From Saccharicrinis aurantiacus (GTDB lineage: Bacteria > Bacteroidota > Bacteroidia > Bacteroidales > Marinilabiliaceae): a stretch of 64,000 nt of DNA. The translations under genes were made by a program, and so were the position numbers. How positions within the stretch are numbered: the stretch's first letter is position 1; the number at the start of each line of letters is the position of its first letter. The notes beneath the pieces are model-generated. The model was not told the origin of the DNA, ran no database searches, and saw only the letters and a program-made list of their open reading frames with translations. Location of the stretch: assembly GCF_001660705.2 (NCBI RefSeq), contig NZ_LYBV02000021.1, positions 1-64,000 on the forward strand, read 5' to 3'. Shown piece by piece: positions 26,088 through 35,289 of this stretch.

Positions 26088-28142
26088 TTACTCAAAAATC
26101 TTATCCTCAATTCCTTTGTTTATGATAACCTCAGTAATATTTACATCTATCATTTGAGGTCCCATTGATTGAGTTAGTTTAGTTGGGTACTTGATCCCTT
26201 CAAACTCTTTATACTCACCAAATGTAGTTGTTGATGATCCCATTTCGCTTACACTAACTTCTTTAACTTTTAAGCCTGTTTTAGCATCAAAGTACATTGT
26301 AGTTGCATTTTCAATTGGGTTTGTAACAATTACCTTGTAGGCATCATTACCATCTACTTTATCAACACCAGTAATTTCTAAAGTATATCCTTGCTCAGTA
26401 TAGCTTAATTCAGGAAATAAAATAGCCTGATATTTCATGGTTTCAAGCATCTTACCTTCTAATACTTGCTCCTGACCTTGTGCAGTCATTTTACCAACAG
26501 ATCCATTATAAACTTGCTTGCTTAATAGGTTCTCGCCCATTTTGGTTTCAACACAAATTTTATTAGGTGCTTTTTGGTAAGTATTCATGCTTAATTCCAT
26601 GCCTTGAACTGCTAAGGTGGCGTGTACAGCAACATCATTAACTGTGGCTAGAATCTCTTCTCCACCAATACTCTTAATATGGTTAGCCACTACCTTTTCG
26701 GCAGTTAATCCTACAGGTACGCCTGAACGAACTACTTTATTTGCGTAATAATCATATTCAGTTACCTCAGCACCATTCGCTAATTTTTCCATTAACGGCT
26801 TGGTTACTGAAACATCGCCTACAGCTAAATAAACCGCGTTATCAGGCTTTAAATATTTAGCAGCCATTGCTTGAATATCATCAACCGTAATTGCCTCAAG
26901 ACGCTCCATGTATGTTTCGTAGTAATCAGCAGGTAAGTTGTATTTATCGATATTTACTGCAAAGCTAGCAATGGTAGAGGCGCTTTCTAAAGCACGACCA
27001 AATGAACCGGCTGTAGAATTCTTTACCAATTGTAAAGTTTCTTCGCTTACTTGTTCATCAATCATACGATTCATTTCATAAGCAATCTCTACAAAAGCGC
27101 TATCCGTAATGGTTCCTCTTACATTAGAACTTGCTTTGAAAGTACCTAAATGCTCATCGCTTCTAACTGAAGAATAGGCTCCGTAAGTCCAGGCTTTATC
27201 TTCACGTAAGTTTTGAAATAAACGCGCGCTAAAACTTCCTCCTCCTAAAATAGAGTTCATAACACTTACCTTTAAAGCATCCGGAGTACCCGGTTTTAAA
27301 TCGATAGGGTAGGATACTGAAATAGTGGATTGTGTAGACGCATCTTTATGGGCAATAGCATAAACTGGCTTGTCGATTGATTTTGGCTCAACAAAAGCAT
27401 GTGTAGGAACATCTTTGGCTTCCCATTTAGCAAAGTTCTTTTTGGCTATTTTCTTAGCTTCTTTAACTGTAATATCACCTATAATAACTAGGTAGGCAAC
27501 ATTAGGACGGAAGTAAGTATCGTAATAATTTTTGCAGTCCTCTATGGTGATGTTTTCAATAGTTTCTTCTGAAGTTCCCTCGCCATAAGCAGTCTCCTTG
27601 CCAAACATTAAAGCTTGCGACACATTTCTGCTAATTGATTTTGGGTTGTCTTTATCGCTTTTAATACCTGTTAAAGTTTGCTTCACCATTTTATCAAGCT
27701 CTTCCTCAGGAAAAGAAGGATTGTAAAGTATATCCGTCATTAAAGCCAATGTTTCTTCAGAGTGCTTCTTTAACGAGCTTGCATAAATTCCATTTCCACT
27801 AGTACTTATTGATGCACCAATGAAATCAATTTTCTCGTCAATCTGATCTTTACTTAAAGTTGTAGTACCTGTACCTAATAAATCTCCAGCAAAGCCAATA
27901 TATCCGGCCTTATCACCTTCGTAAATCGGATCGATATCTAAGGATAAAGTATAAGAAACAACCGGTAGTTTATGGTTTTCAACCACAATTACCTTCAGTC
28001 CGTTTTTTAACTCAAACTTGGTGTACTCACCTAAGTTTAATTTAGTAGCTACTCCTGCTTTGGGAGCACTTGTTCTATCTATTTGTGCTTGAATTGAAAT
28101 TACTGACAAAAGCGCCAATAATAATATGCTTAATTTTTTCAT
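26088..28142 (-). CDS. M16 peptidase-like protein, non-catalytic subunit with an extra C-terminal domain
   Basis: A 684-residue exported protein (signal peptide ends SIQA). Two M16 halves cover residues ~30-460 (YTKFELKNGLKVIVVENHKL, then VMNSILGGGSFSARLFQNLR), but the zinc motif HxxEH is absent where expected (GYIGFAGDLLGTGTTT). The residual ~210 residues (from VANHIKSIGGEEILATVNDV) are beta-rich and look like a LolA/outer-membrane lipoprotein sorting-type fold, ending FEGIKYPTKLTQSMGPQM; that fold call is a guess. It is 30 bases downstream of the catalytic subunit gene, so the two probably form a heterodimer that degrades peptides in the periplasm. Confidence 0.82.
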   Translation of the reverse strand: MKKLSILLLALLSVISIQAQIDRTSAPKAGVATKLNLGEYTKFELKNGLKVIVVENHKLPVVSYTLSLDIDPIYEGDKAGYIGFAGDLLGTGTTTLSKDQIDEKIDFIGASISTSGNGIYASSLKKHSEETLALMTDILYNPSFPEEELDKMVKQTLTGIKSDKDNPKSISRNVSQALMFGKETAYGEGTSEETIENITIEDCKNYYDTYFRPNVAYLVIIGDITVKEAKKIAKKNFAKWEAKDVPTHAFVEPKSIDKPVYAIAHKDASTQSTISVSYPIDLKPGTPDALKVSVMNSILGGGSFSARLFQNLREDKAWTYGAYSSVRSDEHLGTFKASSNVRGTITDSAFVEIAYEMNRMIDEQVSEETLQLVKNSTAGSFGRALESASTIASFAVNIDKYNLPADYYETYMERLEAITVDDIQAMAAKYLKPDNAVYLAVGDVSVTKPLMEKLANGAEVTEYDYYANKVVRSGVPVGLTAEKVVANHIKSIGGEEILATVNDVAVHATLAVQGMELSMNTYQKAPNKICVETKMGENLLSKQVYNGSVGKMTAQGQEQVLEGKMLETMKYQAILFPELSYTEQGYTLEITGVDKVDGNDAYKVIVTNPIENATTMYFDAKTGLKVKEVSVSEMGSSTTTFGEYKEFEGIKYPTKLTQSMGPQMIDVNITEVIINKGIEDKIFE

Positions 28143-28172
28143 TATCTATCTTTTCTTTAGTTAAGGATATAA

Positions 28173-29507
28173 TTAATTGACTTCTTTTGCAGAGTTTGGT
28201 AGATAGTAAAGTACCACTCTGTTCTCTTTGGTAAAATACTTTTTCGCTACTCGTTGTATATCCTCTCGGCTAACAGACATATATTTATCTAACTTTTCGT
28301 TAACTAGGTTGGTATTGTTGTAATACACATAGTTACGAGCTAGGTTATTGGCAACCGTTTCCATTTGACTATTGCTGCGCACAATATCATTCTCAAATTG
28401 ATTTCGTAGTTTCTGAAATTCTTGTTCTGAGATTAATTCATCTCTTGCTTCAGCAACAATGGCATCCATGGCATCTTCTAAGTCTTTATTCTCGATACCG
28501 CTATTGGGTAATGCATAAATTAAAGCCAAACCAGGATCTTGTAATCCTAAGTTAAACGATGTAGCTTCTAATGCAATTTGTTGTTTGTCAACCAATGATT
28601 TGTATAAACGCGAGCTTTGTCCGCCCGATAATAATTGATTAAGCATGTCTATAGCATAATAATCATCCGTTCCGTCTCCAGGTATATGGTAAGCTTGTAA
28701 TAATAGTGGTAATTGAACTGCTCCAAATACAGTATCTCTTACTTCAGCTGTTTGTGGCGCATCAAATTCAGTAGGACGATACATTTCTCTAGTGCCTCTC
28801 GGTATATCACCAAAATAATCGTTTACCATTTTAGTGGCCTCTTCTTTATTGATATCTCCAGCAATAACTAAACAAGCATTGTTAGGTACATAATAGGTTT
28901 TGTAAAAGTCAACGAAATCCTGATCCTTAGCATCCATTAATTTTACCACATCACCAATGGCAGTCCATCTATAAGGATGTTTATCGTATGCTAAATCCAT
29001 TACATTCATTAATAAATCACCGTATGGAGAATTATCGTAACGCTGCTTTTTTTCTTCAGCCACTACACGTTTTTGAGTAGCAATACCTATTGAATCAACA
29101 ACTGCGTGTAACAATCTTTCAGACTCAAGCCATAAACCTAACTCTAATTGGTTCGATGGTAATATTTCGTAATAATAAGTTCTATCTTGGTTGGTGTTGG
29201 CGTTTAGAGTACCACCTGCTTTTTCAACATACTTAGAATATTCTCCTCTTTCAATATTCTCGGTTCCTTCAAACATCAGGTGTTCGAAAAAGTGTGCAAA
29301 TCCTGTTAATTCAGGATCTTCGTTTTTAGAACCAACATCATACATGATTGAAACGGTTACAATAGGCGTAGAGTTATCTTGATGTAAAATAACATGTAAT
29401 CCATTGTCTAAATCAAATTCTGTAAATTCAATTTTTTGGGCTTTCGATTGAATGCATACACCTAATAAAAATAAGGTCAGTATGCTTAAGTACTTACTGT
29501 TTAACAT
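28173..29507 (-). CDS. M16 zinc metallopeptidase, catalytic subunit
   Basis: A 444-residue exported insulinase-family (pitrilysin) peptidase. The signal peptide ends SKAQ. The inverted zinc motif HFFEH is residues 72-76 (H72, H76 ligands, E75 base). A conserved acidic run downstream (LGLWLESERLLHAVV) should supply the third ligand. The C-terminal half is the non-catalytic M16 domain (GGQSSRLYKSLVDKQQIALE). It begins the two-gene minus-strand operon with the inactive partner, as in other bacterial M16B pairs. Confidence 0.88.
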   Translation of the reverse strand: MLNSKYLSILTLFLLGVCIQSKAQKIEFTEFDLDNGLHVILHQDNSTPIVTVSIMYDVGSKNEDPELTGFAHFFEHLMFEGTENIERGEYSKYVEKAGGTLNANTNQDRTYYYEILPSNQLELGLWLESERLLHAVVDSIGIATQKRVVAEEKKQRYDNSPYGDLLMNVMDLAYDKHPYRWTAIGDVVKLMDAKDQDFVDFYKTYYVPNNACLVIAGDINKEEATKMVNDYFGDIPRGTREMYRPTEFDAPQTAEVRDTVFGAVQLPLLLQAYHIPGDGTDDYYAIDMLNQLLSGGQSSRLYKSLVDKQQIALEATSFNLGLQDPGLALIYALPNSGIENKDLEDAMDAIVAEARDELISEQEFQKLRNQFENDIVRSNSQMETVANNLARNYVYYNNTNLVNEKLDKYMSVSREDIQRVAKKYFTKENRVVLYYLPNSAKEVN

Positions 29508-29891
29508 TTAAATTGCTTTTGATTGTTGAATTATTAAGTAATAACGGCTTGAATTTATAGTGTGTTGATAATGTTTTATGACTGATTTATAATATACTGC
29601 AAATATAAGTAAAGTCAAATGTGAATATCCATGATAATTATTACTTAGACACGTAAAACTATAAAAGTGTTACATCGAGATTTCTTTTTTTTGGAATTCT
29701 CTATTAGGGTTAAAATCGCACTTATACATATTTCTATAAGGTATACTAAAAAATGGTTCAATAGAGTAGTTAAGGTACAGCAGGTCAGTAGTTGTGGTTT
29801 GCTTCTCTTAGGTACTTTGCAACTAAGCAAAATAAAACGGTTAATTACTATATTAGGCTCCTAATTGGTAAACAAATAAAATTGTAAAATT
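29508..29891. other. Divergent intergenic region
   Basis: This 384-base AT-rich spacer separates the minus-strand M16 operon from the plus-strand GH3 gene. It holds a minus-strand -7 element at 29600-29607. No clear plus-strand promoter is seen; GTTTGCTTCTCTTAGGTACT near 29796 contains partial elements. Open frames here on both strands are short and lack coding character. Confidence 0.5.
29600..29607 (-). promoter_or_regulatory. -7 element of the M16 peptidase operon
   Basis: The minus strand reads TATATTTG, a perfect TAnnTTTG, 93 bases upstream of the ATG at 29507. A TTTG lies just upstream but at the wrong spacing, so the -33 element is not assigned. Confidence 0.4.
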
Positions 29892-32069
29892 ATGAAACAG
29901 TTATTCCTTGTTTTGGTTCTGATGCTTTCAGCGAATGTAAGCTTTATTTTTGCTCAGGAAGAAGCGGTAGAAAAGCAAATTGATCAGATTATTGATCAAT
30001 TAAGCCTTGAGGAGAAAGTAAAAATGTGCCATGCACAATCAAAGTTTAGTTCGCCCGGTGTTGAGAGATTAGGAATTCCTGAAATATGGATGTCGGATGG
30101 TCCGCATGGCGTAAGAGCAGAAATTGAATGGGATAGCTGGTCATATGCAGGATGGACGAATGATTCGTGTACTGCTTTTCCGGCATTAACGGCTTTGGCA
30201 TCTACCTTTAATCCTGCTTTGGCACATAAGTATGGCGTTGCAGTGGGCGAAGAAGCACGCTATCGTAAAAAGGATATTTTATTGGGGCCTGGGGTTAATA
30301 TTTATCGTACACCTTTAAATGGTCGTAACTTCGAGTATATGGGCGAAGATCCATACTTAGCTTCAATTATGTCGGTTCCTTATATCCAAGGTGTTCAAAC
30401 CAATGGGGTTGCCGCCTGTGTTAAGCATTATGTGCTAAATAATCAAGAAATTTGGCGTTCTCATATCAATGTGCAATTAAGCGATAGAGCCTTACACGAA
30501 ATTTATTTACCTGCTTTTAAAGCAGCTGTTGAAGAAGGTGATGTGTGGTCAGTAATGGGCGCATACAATAAATACAATGGGCAGCACACAAGCCATCATG
30601 AAGTATTAATAAAACAAATTTTAAAAGGAGATTGGGGATTTGATGGTGTTGTAGTAACCGATTGGGGTAGTGCTCATGATACCAAAGAAGCCGCTTTAAA
30701 CGGATTGGATATTGAAATGGGTACAGGTACCGACGGACTTACCACCTCAAAAGAAAATGCTTACGATTACTACTATCTGGCAAAACCATTTTTAGAAATG
30801 ATAAAAAATGGAGAGATAGATGAAAGTGTTGTTGATGATAAGGTACGTCGTATTTTACGATTGATGTACCGTACCAATATGGATAAAACACGTCCGTTTG
30901 GTAAAAAAGCCAATGCAGAGCATTTTCAAGTAGCGCGTGAGGTGGCACAAGAAGGTATCATCCTGTTAAAGAATAGTAAATCATTCTTACCAATTAATCC
31001 TGAAACTAAGCAAACCATTGCAGTTATTGGAGAAAATGCTACTCGCATGATGACAGTAGGAGGAGGATCTTCGGAGCTAAAAACAGTGCATGAAATATCT
31101 CCGCTTCAAGGTATCGAGGAACGCTTTACCAATGCCAATGTGGTGCACGCCATGGGTTATGCCTCTGGACCATCAGTTTATGATAATGTAATTCCATCAG
31201 GTTTAGATGCTGACTCATTACAGCAAGCTGCTGTTGATGTAGCAAAGAATGCGGATATCGTTTTGTTCGTAGGAGGACTAAATAAAAGTCATGAGCAAGA
31301 TTGTGAAAATGGAGACCGTAAAGGATTAAATCTGCCATTTGGGCAAGATGAATTACTAGCTGATATAATGGCTGTAAATAAAAATGTGGCTGTGGTTTTA
31401 GTAAGTGGTAATGCGGTAGCTATGCCTTGGCAATCAAAAGCCAAAGCCATTGTTCAGGCTTGGTACTTAGGCAGTGAGGCTGGTTATGCTTTAGCTGATG
31501 TACTTTCGGGTGATGTTAATCCATCGGGTAAATTACCTTTCTCATTTCCTGTTAAGTTAGAAGATAATGGTGCGCATGCCTTCGACGAATTATCTTATCC
31601 TGGCGATGGTACAGATCAGGTGTATAAAGAAGATATATTAGTAGGTTACCGTTGGCACGATACAAAGAATATTAAACCTCTATACGCCTTTGGTCATGGT
31701 TTGTCTTATACGAGTTTTAAGGTGAACAATGCTGCTGTAGCAATAACCAACTATAAAAAAGGAGATAGCATTCAACTATCCGTAGAGATTACAAATACCG
31801 GAAAAGTTGATGGTGCGGAGGTAATTCAGATTTATGTGCACGATAAAGAATCATCAGTAATGCGACCAATAAAGGAGTTAAAGTCTTTTGAAAAGGTGGG
31901 CTTAAATGCAGGTCAATCTAAAAAAGTAGATTTTAATATTGATGTAAACGCATTTGCCTTCTATGATGAAACACAACGTGACTGGAATCTCGAAAGCGGT
32001 GCATATCAATTATTGATTGGTACAGCTTCTGATAAAATTATAAAAACTATAAATATTCAGGTTGAGTAA
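29892..32069 (+). CDS. GH3 beta-glucosidase, second copy
   Basis: A 725-residue exported GH3 enzyme of a different branch from the one at 23380. It has a signal peptide (ends FIFAQ) rather than a lipobox, and GVERLGIPEIWMSDGPHGVR in place of the VIHGH segment. The nucleophile is D257 (GVVVTDWGS). The alpha/beta sandwich (GIILLKNSKSFLPINPETK) and a fibronectin III-like C-terminus follow. It is probably a periplasmic beta-glucosidase that could finish the oligosaccharides from the upstream locus, although the M16 operon separates them. It has its own terminator at 32091-32121. Confidence 0.9.
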   Translation: MKQLFLVLVLMLSANVSFIFAQEEAVEKQIDQIIDQLSLEEKVKMCHAQSKFSSPGVERLGIPEIWMSDGPHGVRAEIEWDSWSYAGWTNDSCTAFPALTALASTFNPALAHKYGVAVGEEARYRKKDILLGPGVNIYRTPLNGRNFEYMGEDPYLASIMSVPYIQGVQTNGVAACVKHYVLNNQEIWRSHINVQLSDRALHEIYLPAFKAAVEEGDVWSVMGAYNKYNGQHTSHHEVLIKQILKGDWGFDGVVVTDWGSAHDTKEAALNGLDIEMGTGTDGLTTSKENAYDYYYLAKPFLEMIKNGEIDESVVDDKVRRILRLMYRTNMDKTRPFGKKANAEHFQVAREVAQEGIILLKNSKSFLPINPETKQTIAVIGENATRMMTVGGGSSELKTVHEISPLQGIEERFTNANVVHAMGYASGPSVYDNVIPSGLDADSLQQAAVDVAKNADIVLFVGGLNKSHEQDCENGDRKGLNLPFGQDELLADIMAVNKNVAVVLVSGNAVAMPWQSKAKAIVQAWYLGSEAGYALADVLSGDVNPSGKLPFSFPVKLEDNGAHAFDELSYPGDGTDQVYKEDILVGYRWHDTKNIKPLYAFGHGLSYTSFKVNNAAVAITNYKKGDSIQLSVEITNTGKVDGAEVIQIYVHDKESSVMRPIKELKSFEKVGLNAGQSKKVDFNIDVNAFAFYDETQRDWNLESGAYQLLIGTASDKIIKTINIQVE

Positions 32070-32090
32070 CTTTTAAATACAACAATAAAT

Positions 32091-32121
32091 AAAAGCCAGT
32101 TACCTTAGGTAATTGGCTTTT
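32091..32121 (+). terminator. Rho-independent terminator after the second GH3 gene
   Basis: AAAAGCCAGTTACC (32091-32104) pairs with GGTAATTGGCTTTT (32108-32121), 14 bp with one G-T wobble and a three-base loop, ending in TTTT. It is 22 bases past the stop. Confidence 0.85.
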
Positions 32122-32199
32122 GTTATATAAAATCAGCTTGTTTTTTATCAATTATATTAAAATAATTAGACTTGAGGCTGTAATTCTAAGTTTAGGGTT

Positions 32200-32207
32200 T
32201 ATTTTTG
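32200..32207 (+). promoter_or_regulatory. -7 element of the DUF6452/DUF6048 pair
   Basis: TATTTTTG fits TAnnTTTG and would give a leader of about 95 bases before the ATG at 32309. A good -33 element is not evident. Confidence 0.35.
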
Positions 32208-32308
32208 TAGAAATTATTAATAATTAGCCTTCATATTTATGTTATCAGGTTTACTTTGTAAAAAGTAATGAGCCGCAGAATATATGGCGAATTAATTAAG
32301 TTATTATC

Positions 32309-32773
32309 ATGAAATTCAACGTTATTAGTATAATTATAGTTGTCTTAGTTTTACTGGGAGTAGGCTGTACTGGGAGTGATGATATTTGCTTATCGGGCCA
32401 AATGTCTGCTACAACAGGATTTTATTTGGATAGTACCTCAACGCAAACTACAATTAACATGCGGGTTGAAGGTAGATATCCTAGGATTGATTCTAGCCGT
32501 GCTGAGACTAGTACGAATAGTATATTTTTGCCACTTTCAATGGAAACTGATTCAACAGTGTTTGAATTGTTTAAAGATGGTATAGGAGAAACAGTGACTT
32601 TCCATCATACAAAAGAATTGGCCTATGTTTCAGAAGAATGTGGTTTTATCTTTCACTTTACTATTGAGAGTGTTGATTTTACCAATACAAAATATATTGC
32701 CGAAGTTGAGGTAGCAGATAAAGAGGTTAGTTACAATAAAGGAACAGAAAATGTTAAGATATATATTGATTAG
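32309..32773 (+). CDS. DUF6452 family lipoprotein
   Basis: A 154-residue lipoprotein (lipobox LLGVGC, C20). The mature part begins GSDDICLSGQMSATTGFYLD and is predicted beta-rich. It matches the small DUF6452 lipoproteins that are found beside DUF6048 genes in Bacteroidota. The function is unknown. Its last 23 bases overlap the start of the next gene, which argues for translational coupling and a joint role in the outer envelope. Confidence 0.75.
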   Translation: MKFNVISIIIVVLVLLGVGCTGSDDICLSGQMSATTGFYLDSTSTQTTINMRVEGRYPRIDSSRAETSTNSIFLPLSMETDSTVFELFKDGIGETVTFHHTKELAYVSEECGFIFHFTIESVDFTNTKYIAEVEVADKEVSYNKGTENVKIYID

Positions 32774-33554
32774 TATTTTTTATATAACAACTTCTAATCT
32801 TCTTTTTGCGCAAGATTACACGGGTGATAGAACAGAGCAAACCACTGAGCGCATGATGCAAAATGAGGAGGAAGGAACTCCTCGTGAACCAAAAGAAAAA
32901 AAGATTTATCCGCATAAGCGAAGAGGTACTGCCATTAATATGGATATCTCAAGGTTTCTGATGCCAGCAATTGATCCGGGAACTCTGGGGGCAGAAATAG
33001 GAGTGAGAACCAACTTTAAAAAACGTATGTTTATTGTTGGCGAACTTGGATATGAGAACGTGAGTTTTGATAATAATTTAGCGGATATAAATGATCCAAA
33101 TAAGGGATTTGAGGATAAACCATATTCATATAACTCTAGCGGTTTCTATGCCAGAGTAGGGTTTGATTACGATATTTTTATAGTAGATGAACCCGGAAAC
33201 AACGACAACATACTATTTGGGTTGAGTTATGGTTATGCTTTTCAGAACCACGAAAGTCCTTCTGTAATTATCAGAGATGATTATTGGGGGCACTATGAAA
33301 CCTCATTTTCAAAGTATGGTGTAAGCACGCATTGGTTAGAGTTTACCTTTGGTTTACGAACTCAAATTGTAAATAACTTTTATATGAGTTGGTTTATTCG
33401 TGTAAGAGGAAAGGTTTACACTGATAACGAAGAATTACTAGTACCATACAGAGTACCTGGATACGGTAAAGGGTCTAATGCGGTTAATCTAGGATTCTCT
33501 TATAAATTAGAATATCTGATTCCGTGGGGCAATAAAGATAAAGGACATTTATAA
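32751..33554 (+). CDS. DUF6048 family outer-membrane-like protein
   Basis: A 267-residue protein with a signal peptide (ends LLFAQ), a charged segment (RMMQNEEEGTPREPKEKK), then an amphipathic beta-strand-rich region (RRGTAINMDISRFLMPAID, GFYARVGFDYDIFIVDEPG) like a small outer-membrane barrel. It ends LEYLIPWGNKDKGHL. It overlaps DUF6452 by 23 bases and converges on the L,D-transpeptidase gene with only 4 bases between stops. The biochemical role is not known. Confidence 0.75.
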   Translation: MLRYILISIFYITTSNLLFAQDYTGDRTEQTTERMMQNEEEGTPREPKEKKIYPHKRRGTAINMDISRFLMPAIDPGTLGAEIGVRTNFKKRMFIVGELGYENVSFDNNLADINDPNKGFEDKPYSYNSSGFYARVGFDYDIFIVDEPGNNDNILFGLSYGYAFQNHESPSVIIRDDYWGHYETSFSKYGVSTHWLEFTFGLRTQIVNNFYMSWFIRVRGKVYTDNEELLVPYRVPGYGKGSNAVNLGFSYKLEYLIPWGNKDKGHL

Positions 33555-33558
33555 GCTT

Positions 33559-35157
33559 TTAAAAATCTAAATTAAGATCCCGGATTATCTTATAATCTTT
33601 ACCATAAATATCTTTGTAATATTTTAGTTGTTTATCACTTTCATCATACCAGCAAGTAAAATAAACTAGATTAAGCATCAATCTATTTTTAAGATGCACC
33701 TTTACAGGGAATCCTTTTTTGTAGTAATAACTATGTGGTACAGTCTGTCCATCAATATCAAATAAAAGCTCTTCCGCCATTTGTTTGGCATTCTGCACTC
33801 TTACACATCCATGACTAAAAGCGCGAATATCTCTGCTAAATAGTCTTTTGCTCGGTGTATCGTGTAAATAAACCGAATAGTTATTGTGAAACATAAATTT
33901 AACAGCACCTAAAGCATTGTTAACATCTGTCCGTTGAAATATGGTGAATGGGAAGTTTGTGCTATTATACTGATTAAAGTCTACACTATCTGCCATAACT
34001 TCTTTACCTCCTTGCGAGATAAACATATTATGCTTTTGCAGATATAAGCTATCCTTTTTTAAACGCGGTAGCATGCTCTTGGATGCTATTGAGTACGGAA
34101 CGGTCCAACACGGATTAAATACGATATAAGATAATCTGGATCTTAAAATAGGAGTCTGGTTATTGTATTTTCCAACCACAACACGTCTGGTCGAGAATAA
34201 ACTATCTGCCCTATAGATATTTAATTGCATTGAGGGGATGTTTACCACAACGCCATCGTCCAATTGTTGAGCAGGTATCCACCTGAGTTTTTCCTGATTA
34301 GCCAATAATATTTCAATATGTTTTTGTTTATCCCAATTGAGGTAATAGTAGGTGTTTTTACCAATAATGCCATCTGCCGTTAAACCATGTTTTTGCTGAA
34401 ATAAAACAACAGCATTGTGTAGTTCAGCATCAAAGGCCATAAGGTACTTACTCGTATCTATATTTAATAAACGTTGTTTTATGGGTAAAACATAACGGTT
34501 AGAATCTCCTTGGCGGAGTGTAAATTTAGGATCAACAATCTGGATGGTTTCCCCTTCTGGTTGATTCAATAAATCCTTTAGTTCAGCGTATATGTGATGA
34601 TACAATTTATGCTTGGGCGAAAAAAACAGATTCAGTTCTGAAGTCTTGTTATTAACAACCAAATCAATCCATGTTGAATCAGAATAACTCTCGGGTTTAT
34701 TGAAATTCCAGGATTTATAATATGCTTCGGCATTTAGTTTTCCGTAGCGGATATCTCTTCCTAAACTCTGAACGGCAGTGGTTAAGCTATAATCGAAAGA
34801 AGCACGATTAACTATAAAATTGCTATCGCTTAGTTCAAGTTTGTTCCAAATATTGTGTAAGGAATCTAATTGATACTCTTGCGCATTGAGCCCATGATAA
34901 CGAGCTTCTGAAATCCATTTTAAAGCATGCTCAACCGAGGAGTCGTTTTTCCAAATAAACTGATTATTGCTATATCGATATAACTGAATGAAGTTGCTAT
35001 CCGTGCTTACTTGAAGCGTTGAATCAATAAAATGGTTGATTCCTTCTTTAGGAAAAGTAGGTGCTTTGATCTGGGGCACCACTTGTACTATTTCCTTCTT
35101 TGATTTACAAGAAAGGACGATCAGTACTAATATTATATAGAATAGCGTTTTTTTCAT
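33559..35157 (-). CDS. L,D-transpeptidase (YcbB-like) lipoprotein
   Basis: A 532-residue cell-wall enzyme. The lipobox ends at C17 (LIVLSC). The order is an N-terminal scaffold, a peptidoglycan-binding segment near 240-275 (VVLFQQKHGLTADGIIGKNT), then a YkuD catalytic domain from ~300. The active-site motif is HDTPSKRLF then SHGCVRV with nucleophile C451. It should form 3-3 crosslinks in peptidoglycan or attach proteins to it, in the periplasm, resistant to most beta-lactams. Length and layout fit the YcbB/LdtD branch. It is a single gene, convergent with DUF6048. Confidence 0.9.
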   Translation of the reverse strand: MKKTLFYIILVLIVLSCKSKKEIVQVVPQIKAPTFPKEGINHFIDSTLQVSTDSNFIQLYRYSNNQFIWKNDSSVEHALKWISEARYHGLNAQEYQLDSLHNIWNKLELSDSNFIVNRASFDYSLTTAVQSLGRDIRYGKLNAEAYYKSWNFNKPESYSDSTWIDLVVNNKTSELNLFFSPKHKLYHHIYAELKDLLNQPEGETIQIVDPKFTLRQGDSNRYVLPIKQRLLNIDTSKYLMAFDAELHNAVVLFQQKHGLTADGIIGKNTYYYLNWDKQKHIEILLANQEKLRWIPAQQLDDGVVVNIPSMQLNIYRADSLFSTRRVVVGKYNNQTPILRSRLSYIVFNPCWTVPYSIASKSMLPRLKKDSLYLQKHNMFISQGGKEVMADSVDFNQYNSTNFPFTIFQRTDVNNALGAVKFMFHNNYSVYLHDTPSKRLFSRDIRAFSHGCVRVQNAKQMAEELLFDIDGQTVPHSYYYKKGFPVKVHLKNRLMLNLVYFTCWYDESDKQLKYYKDIYGKDYKIIRDLNLDF

Positions 35158-35245
35158 TTAACTGTGATGAATCTATAATACTCAGATTATGTCATAAAGT
35201 TCTATGAAAAGACTATTTAATTGATGATTCAAGCAATTTATTTGA

Positions 35246-35281
35246 TTGCAGAAATACAATTAAGAAACTGTATTTCTGCAA
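35246..35281 (-). terminator. Hairpin after the serine dehydratase gene
   Basis: TTGCAGAAATACA (35246-35258) and TGTATTTCTGCAA (35269-35281) are a perfect 13-bp inverted repeat with a 10-base loop. It lies 9 bases past the sdaA stop. The minus-strand downstream run is T-poor (ATCAAATAAATT), so termination may be weak. Confidence 0.6.
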
Positions 35282-35289
35282 TGTTATTT

